In this document: in pieces, positions 1-10,611 of the stretch | Position numbering within the stretch: the stretch's first letter is position 1 | How the letters are laid out: each line of letters starts with the position of its first letter | Origin: Tilletia caries | Taxonomy: Eukaryota > Basidiomycota > Exobasidiomycetes > Tilletiales > Tilletiaceae | Assembly (NCBI GenBank): GCA_032718865.1 | Contig: JALUTQ010000003.1 | Location: forward strand, 2,092,001 to 2,156,000 | DNA length: 64,000 nt | Direction: 5' to 3' | Position numbers and translations under genes: made by a program | Notes under the pieces: generated by a model | The model's input: only the letters and a program-made list of their open reading frames with translations | Database searches by the model: none | Told to the model about the DNA's origin: nothing

Positions 1-1497
1 AACTAGTTGATCTAGTGCAGGGGGCCTACGCGACTATGCAACCTTCGATGTCGTCGCGTGCTCTGCCAGGTGGGCAGCAAGACACTTGATTGCAGCACGT
101 AGAGCAGAGTAGTAAGAGAAGGTAGAGCGCGTGAGTCGGTATTAGGCTGCGATTCCTTGTCCAAGAAATGGGTGAGTTGGCTGATTCGAGGAGGGAGCTC
201 GCCGTAGTGCATGTTCAGGGTGCCATACAGCACCTTCCGCTAGCACGGTGATTTTCACCTGGCAAACATCATTGATTGTCCATTCGGGTGCACTGCAAAT
301 TCTGGATTGTCGTTCCGTCATCTTCATTTCACGTGCGAGGCTGAAAGGATGGGCTTCAGGGTTGGGTCAGCGTAGAAGATACCAGTGCCACCGATGGTGC
401 TGGAGGCGAAGGTCAGGCAAGGCAGGGCGAGAGTGACGTTTTTTTCGTGCGATTCAGGGAAGGACGTGGCTATGCTGCAGCACGGTGCTGATGAGGACGG
501 GCTGAAAGGAGAGGCCGAAGCGGCGGACCGACAAGGCGTGCACCATCTATGCGAACTGATCTAGGGTGTTGCGCATTAGTAGGGGGAATGAAGAGTGGAG
601 AGGAACTTGCAAAGGGAGGATGGAACAAGGCGCTGGCTTTCTGCAGAAAAAGACAGAAGGAGAAGGCTTAGCAGTCAATGCCAGGTGGCTGATATTCGAC
701 CCTGGATGAGTAATCGCAGCCGCAGATCCCTGGATTATGCCCGGGCTCCGAAGAGGCTCTCGAGCGAATCCTGTCTGTAGAAAGGTCCTGACGGCAATGC
801 TGCGCGTCTTTCTATGTGTTGGTTGTAGGGCAGCGACAGCGAGGCGATGAGCGCAAACTCGTCGAGGCTTCTTGTGCTATCCGAACCTGAAGGAAGCTCA
901 GATGTATGCGGTTAGTTGCCACTACTTTGCATCTGCTAGTTCCTGGCTGAGCCTAGCAGTTTCCCAGCCTCTCGTCGCCTCATCGATCAGCTGGACCGCG
1001 TCCTTGGATCTCATTCATTGTCGGAGAAGATGACCTTGTGACAGGCTTCCTGGGCTTGCGGTGATGGCGAGGCAACGGGACGCGGCGATGATAAGGCGAT
1101 GATTGAAGCCTTTGATGGGATGCATGCCAGCACACGAGATCCTTGTAGAAAGGGATGAGAGGGAGGATAGATGGGAAAGCAGAAGAAAGGCAAAGAGAAA
1201 GATCAGCGATGAGCCAAGTCAGCATTCCAGCAAGTGAGCAGTGAGTCGATATCTGAGGACGTCCGGACTGTATCTGTATGTGCTGGGACGATGTCGGACG
1301 CCTGCACCGTCGCCTCCGAGTGGTGTGCTCGTCGACGACCCTGGGCTTGTCGATGTCGATGTTGAGGTCATCGATGTGATCGTTCTGGAATTTGTGTGGA
1401 ATCTTCCCGATCTCGTCCACCAACGCTGCACGAGCCTCGTCCTCATCCTCATCCTGCTCCCCATCCCCATCCTTAGTGAGCCAACGATCTTGCCAGC
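1..1497. other. Left-edge region without a supported gene
   Basis: I see no convincing coding gene here. The open frames are short, lack recognisable motifs and overlap on both strands. The last 250 bases lead directly into the trehalose-6-phosphate synthase start and presumably hold its promoter and 5' leader. Confidence 0.5.
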
Positions 1498-3919
1498 ATG
1501 CCAGCGTCCGAGCAGACAGCAACAGGTGCAGGTGCAGGTGCAGGTGCAGCAGGTGCAGGCTCCACCGCGCGCGACCCGTCTCCAGCCGAGAATGTGCTCG
1601 CTGACACCCGGCTCATTGTGGTGTCGAACCGGCTGCCGGTGACGATCAAGGAGGACCCGAACGCGGAGGACGGGTACAGCTTCTCGCTCTCCTCCGGCGG
1701 CCTCGTGTCCGCGCTCTCCGGCTGCAAGAAGGAAGGCATGACCTTCACCTGGATCGGCTGGCCGGGCATCAGCGTGCCCCGCAGCGACCAGGAGTACATC
1801 GAACGCAAGCTCGAACAGGACTACGGATGCATGCCCGTCTGGCTCGACGAGGAGATGGCTGATCGGCACTACAACGGCTTCTCCAACCAGCTCCTTTGGC
1901 CTCTCTTCCATTACCATCCAGGTGAGCCTTCCCTCTTCCAAAAGTATGCGCATACAGCTCGCCCCCTCTCACTTCATTCTTCCAACAAAACAGGCGAAAT
2001 GAACTTCGACGAGCTCAACTGGCTCGCCTACCGCGAAGCCAACCTCAAGTTTGCTGAAAAGGTCCGCAGCGTGTGCAGGAAGGGCGACATGGTCTGGGTA
2101 CAAGATTACCACCTCATGCTCCTGCCTCTCATGCTCCGTACCCTCATCGAGGGATCGGGCAAGCAGGGCCACTCCAGCCATCGAGAACTCGAGCATGTTC
2201 GCCATGGAGTCGATGGCACCAGTCATCTTGATGATGCTGGCTCCCTCGCCGCTCCGCCGGGTGGCCCAGCTGGCGTTGCCAAGCAGCAGCAGCATCAACG
2301 GGACGACAATGGGAGTGCCAGTGCCAGCGGCAGTGGTAGTGGCAGCGGCAGTGGCGGTGGCAGCGGTGGTGCTACGTCTTATGCTTCGCCCGAAATGAGG
2401 GCTTCTGACTTTTCAGAGACACTCTCCCACGACGATCAGCCTGCAATGGGACAGGGTTTGGGAACAAGTGATGGCATCAGCACACGCGGGGCCATCAAGC
2501 TCGGCTTCTTCCTGCACACTCCCTTCCCTAGCAGTGAGATCTATCGGTGTGTATCCCAAAGCTGCCCTTTCTCCCCCTCTCTGTCCCTCTCTGTGAGACC
2601 ATCACTCACAACCTTCTTGCTCTCTTGTTTCTTTCCAGGATCTTGCCTGTTCGCCGCGAAATCCTGCTCGGCATATTGCACTGCGACCTCATCGGCTTCC
2701 ACACCTACGACTACGCCCGCCACTTCCTCTCCTCCTGCACCCGCATCCTCGGCCTCCCTACCATGCCCAACGGCCTCGAGTTCGAAGGCAGATACGTACA
2801 TGTGGGCACATATCCCATCGGCATCCAACCCGAGCTGTTCGAAGAGGGCCTCAGGAAGAAGGCCGTCCAGGAACGGATCCGGGTCTTGGAGAGGCGCTTC
2901 GAGGGCGTCAAGATCATCGTAGGCGTCGATCGGTTGGATTACATCAAGGGTGTCCCGCAGAAGCTATATGCGCTCGAGGCTTTCCTCCAGGATCACCCAG
3001 AGTGGGTTGGAAAAGTGAGTCCAGCGCATCCCGCCTCCTTGCCCCCCGTTTCCTGAACACTTCCGGGGACCAGAGCTGAGCAATTATCGACCGGCTACGT
3101 CTCCCCACAGGTCGTCCTAGTCCAAGTAGCAGTCCCATCCCGCCAAGACGTGGAAGAGTACCAGAATCTGCGGTCGAAAGTGAACGAGGCGGTGGGCGCG
3201 ATCAACGGCCGATTTGGTACCGTTGAGAGCATGCCGATCCACTTTCTGCACCGGAGCGTCAACTTCGACGAGCTCTGCGCGCTGTATGCTGTCAGCGATG
3301 CCTGTCTCGTCACGAGTACGCGCGACGGGATGAACTTGGTGCGTATCGAATTCTTGGGGAGAAGGTTCGGGATCGCAGAGGGTCGCTGACTCTTTCCTTG
3401 TCCACGCATCGCTTTCGGATGAGCAGGTGTCGTACGAGTACATCGCTTGTCAGCAGGAGCGCAACGGAGTCATGATCCTGTCCGAATTCGCCGGCGCAGC
3501 ACAGTAAGCCCCTTTCTCCCGTCATCCTAAGCCTCAATCGCCACAATTAATGAAAATTCATTCCCCCTTTTTTCCCCCAGATCGCTGAATGGCTCCCTCA
3601 TCGTGAACCCCTGGTCGGCCGCCGACGTGGCCGATGCGATTCATCGAGCGCTGACGATGCCTCCCGACTTGCGCAAAGCGAACTTTGAGAAGCTGAGCAA
3701 GTACGTCAACAAGCATACGGCGAGCTGGTGGGGGATGAGCTTTGTTACCGAGTACGTACTTCTGTCCTCCGCCGCACGCACACACACACACATACACACA
3801 CGTGCGCGGGCCGCTAGCGCTTGGTTTCGCTGACCTCTTTTCGTTTGGCGTGCCTCCGTGACTGCAGTCTTCGTCGCATCCAGATCGGCGACGACGGTTA
3901 CGATGTCGAGGAGGAGTAA
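1498..3919 (+). CDS. TPS1: Alpha,alpha-trehalose-phosphate synthase (UDP-forming), seven exons
   Basis: GT20-family glycosyltransferase that makes trehalose 6-phosphate from UDP-glucose and glucose 6-phosphate in the cytosol, the first step of trehalose synthesis. Exons by splice consensus: 1498-1921, 1994-2546, 2639-3014, 3111-3338, 3427-3503, 3581-3751, 3868-3919, giving 626 residues. Family landmarks are RLIVVSNRLPV near residue 39, WIGWPG, WVQDYHLMLLP, GFFLHTPFPSSEIYR, HTYDYARHF, VGVDRLDYIKG and TSTRDGMNLV. The N-terminus carries a Gly-Ala repeat from GGTGCA repeats. A low-complexity insert of roughly 110 residues (2160-2485, Ser/Gly-rich and Gln/His-rich) separates WVQDYHLMLLP from the HTPFPSSE motif; typical fungal Tps1 has a short loop there. 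The first ATG after in-frame stops was taken as the start. Identity is secure; the exact N-terminus is not. Confidence 0.96.
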
Positions 3920-4569
3920 AGCGGCCTACATCTAGACAATCGATCTCGCCCTTCTTTGCCTTCAATCAGGCTCAGGGTCAAGGCACACCAGTTTCGGCTT
4001 CGTCAGCTTCTTCCTACCGCCGGGAATACGTGACGGCTTGGCCCGTCATTCGAATCAGAACGTAACGGCTCCACCCCTTGACGTCCTCACAAAGCATGAA
4101 GCATGAAATGCTCGAACAATGATTCTGATCCACAGAAACCCCGCCCGGCGGCTCCCATCCTATACACGCACAGGGTCGCTTCCGCTCCCACATATCTCGC
4201 ATCTCAGGTGCTGCTATAATCATCTCTCCCGCACGTGCGGAAGCACTTCCCCATCTTCGTCTTCTGTGTCCCTTCCCTGTTCAAGTCTTTTGACCAAAGT
4301 CACATATTGTAGCCAAAAAGTAGCCCTTGCAAGCAAAGCTGTCCTCTCTCCCTCCATTCGCCCACGTTGCCCTCTCTGCCCCGGTGAAATAAGCATCGAA
4401 GACACATCTTTCCACTGGTTGGCTCGACGTATGCCAGGATGCGTAGAAGACGTTGAGCCAAGCCCAGACTGGTTTTGAGAGGGGGAAAGCTATGTGGATA
4501 CAGCTTCGAGTCCTATGCTATGGATAGAATGCAAGATAACGTGAGCTATAGGTCGGTAAGTATACTAGT
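3920..4569. other. Convergent 3' intergenic region
   Basis: About 650 bases between the 3' ends of TPS1 and the membrane-protein gene. No supported coding sequence. Presumably holds both 3' UTRs. Confidence 0.5.
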
Positions 4570-7367
4570 CTACAGATTGCCCACCCCTCTCCTCGCCCCG
4601 CTCGGTCGATGGCGGCGAAGAGGAAGGAGGAGCGGACGAAGGATGGCAAGGGAGAGCAAGGCGAGAGTGGTAGGGAAGACAAAGGTGAGCCAGGGTAACG
4701 TCTGGACCGAGTGGGAGTATACAGTGACGAAGCCGCTGGAGGCGAGGGTGACGAGGGTCGAGAGTGTGTTGAAGGACGTCATGAAGTCGTCGACGACGGC
4801 TGTGTTTGTTAGTTTGGGAAGGAGAAGGGAAGGTCAGTGTTTGGCAGGATCACGCGCATGCGGCATGCATTACACGCCTCTGGATAAAGAAAGAAAGGGA
4901 CCGGACTCACCCGTATCAACACTCGCACTCTTCAACACAGCCAGCCCGGCACTCTGCAAAAAAGAACTGATCGTCCCATCCGGTGACCCGAAGATCCAAC
5001 CCAGCACCAACACGACCGGGCTCAGGGTTTGGTACGGGAACGCGACGCCGAGGAGGATCAGACTCCAGGGGAGCAGGATGGCCATCAGCGCTGTTGTGGA
5101 CGAGTTGAGCTCGATCCGGGCCTGCCAGTCCCAGAAGGCGGCGCGGAGCTGTCGATGTTGCTGCGTTCTGTTTGTTGTCGGTATCGTCCTTGATGACGCC
5201 GTCGTCGAATGGTAAGAAACTTGACTTCGCTTCCTCCTGAGTTTGGCGGCCCGGCGGCCTCGTCCCTGCCCTCGCTCAATGTCAACACCGGGTGGATGAT
5301 CGTCCAGAGAGGGCCCAGTCCCTGCCGAACAGGACGACATATTCACGACCATCTCCCCTTCCCCTTCATCCACTTCCTCCACCTCCTCGAAGTCGGTCAA
5401 GTCGACATTGGCGAGACTCGCAGGCTTTTGTGACCTGCGCTCGACGGCGGCCCGCAAGGCAGGTACGCCGAGGAAGACGAGCAGTCCACTGACGGCTGCC
5501 TGAGACGAGAGCAGGAAGGATAGCTGGTTTCCATCCAGAAAGAGTTAATCAGGAAGAGTGGGGCCAGGCAGATGAGAGAAAGGTTCAGCCAGACAAGTTC
5601 CTGTAAATCATTTCTGATGCCGGGGGAGGGTTCCACTCACATCAGTCCCGTCGAGACCGTATCGGTAGGTGAGGAACTCCATGAGGGGAGCATTGGCCAT
5701 AGCCGCTGCGGCGATCAAGACCGATGCCGTCAGGATCCTCGCCAAGCGCCAATCGGCAGCATGGTTGATGTCCTGCTGTGCCTGCGCCTGCGCAGTGAAT
5801 CGTCATTGTCGTCCTGACTTGCTGTAGAGCCTTGAGAGGTTGGTATCGATGCGGCCTGAAGTGTGCTGGGGTGGAAGATTTTGAACGGTCTCAGGAGTTC
5901 GGAGATGGAGCCTCGCAGACTCCAACCTTTGATAGCGCCAGAGTCCCTGCTCATTGAATCATCCTCTTCTACGCTGCCAGCTTCGTTCCCATCTGCGTCT
6001 TTGCTCCCTGTGCACTGCTGCCCGGACACAGTGCATGAAGGTTGTGAGGGCGAGGCGGCGGATGTCGAAGTTAGCGGCGAGGTGTCCCATATGAAGAAAA
6101 TGAGCCACAGAAGAGCGGCTATCGAAAAAGCGAGCGAGACTTTGAAAGAGACTGTTTGATGCGAGACAGCGGGGTCGATGGGTGGAAGGAGGGGTGGAGA
6201 GGGCATGGGATATGGCATATCTCGCCTGTCCGTTCCGTTCACGGGGAACGCCATCTCGAACAGGCTGGATGATATTTGATGATGGTAATGATGGTGCTCC
6301 TTCCGTCCGAAGTGCTTGACAAGGTGGACCACCAAAGCGCTAACCAACGGCCCCAAAGCCGTGCTCGCATACGCAGCGAGGGCAAAAAGACTGAGATGGA
6401 TCGTGACTTGGTTGGGACTGGCGACGTTGACCAACATGGTCCGAAAGGCCAAGGTGTGCAGCGTGCCCATGCCCGTCGCCGCTCCGATCGTGGCGGAGAG
6501 GAGCAAGATGTGTTTGCACATGTTGGCCGAGATGTACGGATGCGGCGTTCCCACGGGCGGACCGAGCGGTAAGAGGATCCAGGGGATGGGGTCGAAGAGG
6601 ATGACGGACAGGTTGGCAATCATCGCGAGTCCCTTGGGACCTATTCTGCGGAGAAAGCGGCCCCAGAAGAGGATGGCGAAGGGGTTGATGATGCCTGTGA
6701 TCAGACACAAGTTGCGAATGTAATTGGCGAGGGCGACTTCGACAATCGGCGTGCGACATGCTGGGAGAAGAACAAACGTCCAATTCTGTCGTCAGTCAGA
6801 ATGGGAAGGAAAGGCGAATGGAATGACAGCATGAACTCACGCTTATGAGAGAGAAGACCTGGGTCGTGCGGATTGGATTCGTAGTAGGCTGCACAGATGA
6901 ATGCTCGAGTGCTGATGAGGGCATAAGTGTAATTTGCACAGATACCCATCATGTGCAAGAAAGCGCCTCTACACGAATCATACGAATTGGAGATGGAGCA
7001 GAAAAGGATTGAGTACATATATGCTTCTGTGAAAGCTCCTGACTGAACGAGGCACAGATACTCACACTGAGATGATGATGGCCGTCCTTGAAAATTGAGG
7101 TATTGGTGGGGAAGATCCACGCAAAGATGCGTCGGTGTCATCTTGGCCATGACCATAACGATCTTGATGGGAAACAGAGCTGAGCAAGCCAGTTGTCTCA
7201 TCCGCTGTCTTGAGGGAACTCCGTCTGCTCCTTTCCGCCGGTATTGAAGCTGAGGTTGAAGCTGATGTCGAAGCGCAGGACAAGGTCGTCGAGGTTGAAG
7301 CACAAGAGCCAGAAGTCGGCTCTCGTTCTCGCATCGTTGTCAGACGTACGGCCTCCGCCAATTTCAA
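4570..7367 (-). CDS. Major facilitator superfamily-type membrane protein, multi-exon
   Basis: Polytopic plasma- or vacuolar-membrane transporter of unknown substrate. The N-terminus is a soluble Ser/Arg tail ending in DETTGLLSS, a common lead-in of fungal MFS proteins. It is followed by hydrophobic helices (AFLHMMGICANYTYALIS; NLCLITGIINPFAILFWGRF followed by LRRIGPKG, which resembles the MFS loop 2-3 signature), a long acidic central loop, and further helices to the C-terminus at 4570. Exons by hand: 7367-7066, 6968-6841, about 6760-5823, 5775-5641, about 5530-4911, about 4799-4570. The intron 5822-5776 is best read as a GC-AG intron. The start may instead be the internal Met at 7334. It is divergent from TRAPPC2. 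Superfamily level only; the substrate cannot be read from sequence. Confidence 0.78.
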
Positions 7368-7907
7368 ACGCCTCCTCGGTCTCCCTGGTGGTCGTGGTCG
7401 AGCTGAGGTGTGGCCAGGATGTGGACAGAAGGCAGACTTGAACAGACGAGAAGCGATGATTGAGCAGGGATTGAGTATCGAATAAAACCCCCGGGGGGCC
7501 GTGAGCGAGCCGATGGACAGGAGAAGAGCTAGAGCCCAGCCACGCGACAGCTTCGATACCTTCCTTCAGCTACTTTACTTAACTCTGCGCTGCCTTTCCT
7601 CCTCACGTCGTTGGATGCGAAGGTCATCCTGCTGAACACAGAGCAGAACTGGAAGCTGGAAGAGCGAGCAACTCTTTCTCGCTTCTCAGCTTCTTACATC
7701 TCGGCGTTCATAGTGCCTTATTTATCAGATGAGCAAGATTACGATAGATTGCGTTAGGCGCTAAGATAACAGCGCCTCTGCCACGCGAGCGGTGAGATCC
7801 GTGCCAGTTGCCACACGCCCACGCCTTCATTCCAACTTCGACTTTCCTTCCTTCCCACTGCCATCCGACTGAAAGTCGTTCTTGAGCGAGCGTGTCCCAG
7901 AATCCCA
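7368..7907. promoter_or_regulatory. Divergent promoter region between MFS gene and TRAPPC2
   Basis: 540 bases between two divergent starts. No open frame of note. By position it must contain both promoters, but I see no individually convincing element. Confidence 0.4.
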
Positions 7908-8780
7908 ATGTCCTACTACTTCTGCATCGTCGGCACCCGCGACAACCCGATCTTCGAGGCCGAACTCGCCTCCAAACCTTCCGGTTCTTCCTCCTTAACA
8001 GCATCGTCCTCGACAGCCATCTCCAGCCATTCAAATTCATCCTTAACATCAGCATCGGCACCGGGAGCGACCAATTCGGGCCTCTCTGCTGGCGGAGTCG
8101 GCGGCGGTGGCGGTAGTGGTGGAGGGAGTGGTACTGGTCGGGCTGGGGCCACCGCTGCGGAAGGTCGAGGTCTGGGCTTTGGACGGTACACCGATCGACA
8201 TGTCCTCCAGATGATCGCCCATAGTGCACTCGATGTAGTTGAGGATGTCCAGTTCACAAATGGAGCCATGTGAGCAACCCTCCTTCCCCCTTTCCTCCTA
8301 TTTCCTTCCTTGCGTCCAAGCTCACGGTGTTGATCTTGTGTCGGACACCCTCAAGGTATCTGAAGGCAATCGACAGAATCAACGAATGGACGACCTCCGT
8401 CTTTCTCCTGCCAACAAGTGAGTGCTTCTCCAGTGCCTCGATGCAACACATGGTGAATGATGACCCGTTTGGCGTACTGACACCAAAATCTGGGTCTTCC
8501 CTTCGATGAAGATGTCAAGTTCCTCATCCTGCACGAACACAAGCACGACGACGGTATTCGAAACTTCTTCCTCGACGTATGGGAGAACTACATCAAGGTG
8601 AGGGCACCACCATCTCCTCTTCGCTTATCGCATTCCTATCTCTCTTCCCCTCCTATCCTGACTGGACTCTTCCTTACTTCCCTGCAGATCTCCATAAACC
8701 CGTTCCACGACATCAACGCACCGATCAGGAACACCAGCTTCGAAAACCGGATCCGGCAGAGCGCCCGCAAGCACTTGTAA
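7908..8780 (+). CDS. TRS20: TRAPP complex subunit 2 (sedlin)
   Basis: Core subunit of the TRAPP tethering complex, a Rab GEF for ER-Golgi and Golgi traffic. Four exons, 7908-8269, 8356-8417, 8512-8597 and 8688-8780, encode 200 residues. The sedlin fold is visible from MSYYFCIVGTRDNPIFEAEL through the central DRHVLQMIAHSALDVVE and NGAMYLKAIDRINEWTTS segments to KFLILHEHKHDDGIRNFF and the C-terminal INPFHDINAPIRNTSFENR. Human TRAPPC2 is about 140 residues; the excess is a Ser/Thr-rich then Gly-rich insert (about residues 22-82) between the first strand and DRHVLQ. All three introns are short with GTGAG donors. Confidence 0.93.
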
Positions 8781-9158
8781 AAGTACCCATTGTTCCTCGT
8801 ACTGCATCTCAACTCGAAACCACTGCTGGCAGCGTTGTCGTCGACATGATAGAATGGAGCTACCAAGACGGAGAGCTTTCAACTTGGTGTGGCAGTCAGG
8901 AGTCTGCTATGAATGTCCACATGAAGGGCAACGCTCATAGCCTGAGCAAAACGAGCATTCGAGAGGCAGAATACTGGAAGTAATCATTCTGATGCAGTAC
9001 AGGAGAGTTCAACAATAGACCTCAAAGGACAGACGGCAAGGTATAAGGAATAGTTCGTGTTGGTTTCGTGATCAAGAGCATCTCTATGAAGGGTTGTGAG
9101 TATGGCTACATAGGAAAGCCGATCGTCGAAAGGAATCCTCCTCCTCCTCGCCCTACAT
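8781..9158. other. Convergent 3' intergenic region
   Basis: Between the 3' ends of TRAPPC2 and the sulfhydryl oxidase. No supported gene; short frames only. Confidence 0.45.
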
Positions 9159-10164
9159 TCAGGACGAGTCTGGACCAGTACCCGCTCCGAGGCCCTCGAA
9201 CACCTCCGGCAGCTTTGGCTTGGGTACCGGCGACGTGTCCTTCCCCATGCCCGTCGAAGTCGTCCCACCGCCGTCCTTCGGCCCATCGCCACACCCACAA
9301 TCATACGTCTCATCCAACTTCGAACAATCAAACTCCTTCTTCCCCAACCGCGCATTCACCCGATTATGCACCGTACACAACCACAAACTCGCCGCCATCC
9401 TCGAGCTCGTCTGTGGCGGCAGCTCGCGTAGTAAGTCCTGGAAGTGCGCCGCGCATTCCGCGCAGGGGTACAACCGCGAGAAGGCGAGCAGGAAGGTCAG
9501 GAGTGTCTCGCGCTCGTCCTGCGTGGGCGAGTCGGGGAAGCGGAGCGTCATGGTGTGCAGGAACTTCCATGTCGATCGTCCGAGTTCGGCCCGGAGGGTC
9601 TCGTTCGTCAACTTGGCCATGATCGGCGGTTTGAGCTCTACCGCGCCCGGCGGGATGGCCCCCGGAGGACCGCTCTCGTGATGGAGCGCAGCATTGACGT
9701 TCTCCCCGAGCGCATTGGCACCGTCCTTGACACTGCCCCAGCTGTCCTTAAGGACGTCGTCCAGATGGACGAGCGCGCCGGGGAATCGCCACTTCTGCGC
9801 ATCGCCGGCTGGGATCGGAGCGGCGCCGTTGCCTTGTGATAGTGCTGGCTTGGCATCACTCCCGCCGACGGGTGTGAGATCGCCGTCTTCCCCTGCGCCT
9901 GCTTTGAGCGAGTCCACCGTGTACCTATGGAACGCAGCGCGTAATGTGTGAGAATGAGAGACAGAGATCAACACAAAAGAACGCTTCAGGATCACAGAGC
10001 AAGCCCTCCGTTCACACGCACCATTGACCCGTCTTCGGATCTCTGACGAGCTTGAGGCCGGTCTGGGACGAGGACAGGAAGAGCAAGGTGGGCACGATGA
10101 GCAAGATGGTGCAGCACACGAACAGCTGGCAGAACCGCGACGAGCCGGGTCTTCGGGTTCGCAT
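9159..10164 (-). CDS. ERV2: Erv2-type FAD-linked sulfhydryl oxidase, ER membrane-anchored
   Basis: Oxidises thiols to disulfides in the secretory pathway using FAD and O2. Two exons (10164-10022, 9924-9159) encode 302 residues. I chose the ATG at 10164 because it gives a signal anchor (CQLFVCCTILLIVPTLLFLS) and splices cleanly into QWYTVDSLK; a longer unspliced frame starting upstream reads through the intron and is not credible. The Erv/ALR domain runs from ELGRSTWKFLHTMTLRFPD through the active-site CAEC and HFQDLL to ASLWLCTVHNRVNARLGK. The tail contains CGCG, matching the Cys-Gly-Cys shuttle of yeast Erv2 rather than the N-terminal shuttle of Erv1. That and the membrane anchor favour the ER paralogue over the mitochondrial one. 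A Gly/Pro-rich tail follows. Confidence 0.9.
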
Positions 10165-10611
10165 TTTGTTATCTGTATGGGATCAGGCGAGGCGAGGCGA
10201 GGAGTGCTGGGCTGCGCGCTGGGGATGCTGGAGTTATAGTATCGTTCGAGCTGACGTGGGAGTTGGAACGAGATGAAGCGATGCTCCCAGTTCCCCACCT
10301 CCCTCTCTCACCCAACCCGACGCAGCTCAACCTCATGAGCCATCGGGACGGGGTCCAGTCCGAGATGCCCAGCTGAGACAGAACGAAGGAACAGCTTCCG
10401 AAGTCCCAAAAGAGGGCAAAGCAAAACACGGTGGTCAAGGTGCATTTCAGCAAGAACAAACACACAAAGAGATGGAGCCCTTTTGTCGCGCGTGGGATAG
10501 AACGAAAGAGGAAGGGTTGGGGGGGGGGATTTTGTCAGAGTCGAGTGCGAGAGAAGGAAAAAAACCACGTCTCCAAGGCACGATCCGGGGGTTTGGTACG
10601 ACGAGCCTCTC
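10165..10611. other. Intergenic region between ERV2 start and RPB1 stop
   Basis: About 450 bases holding the ERV2 promoter side and the RPB1 3' UTR. A G-run near 10505 and poly-purine stretches are present; no supported gene. Confidence 0.4.
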
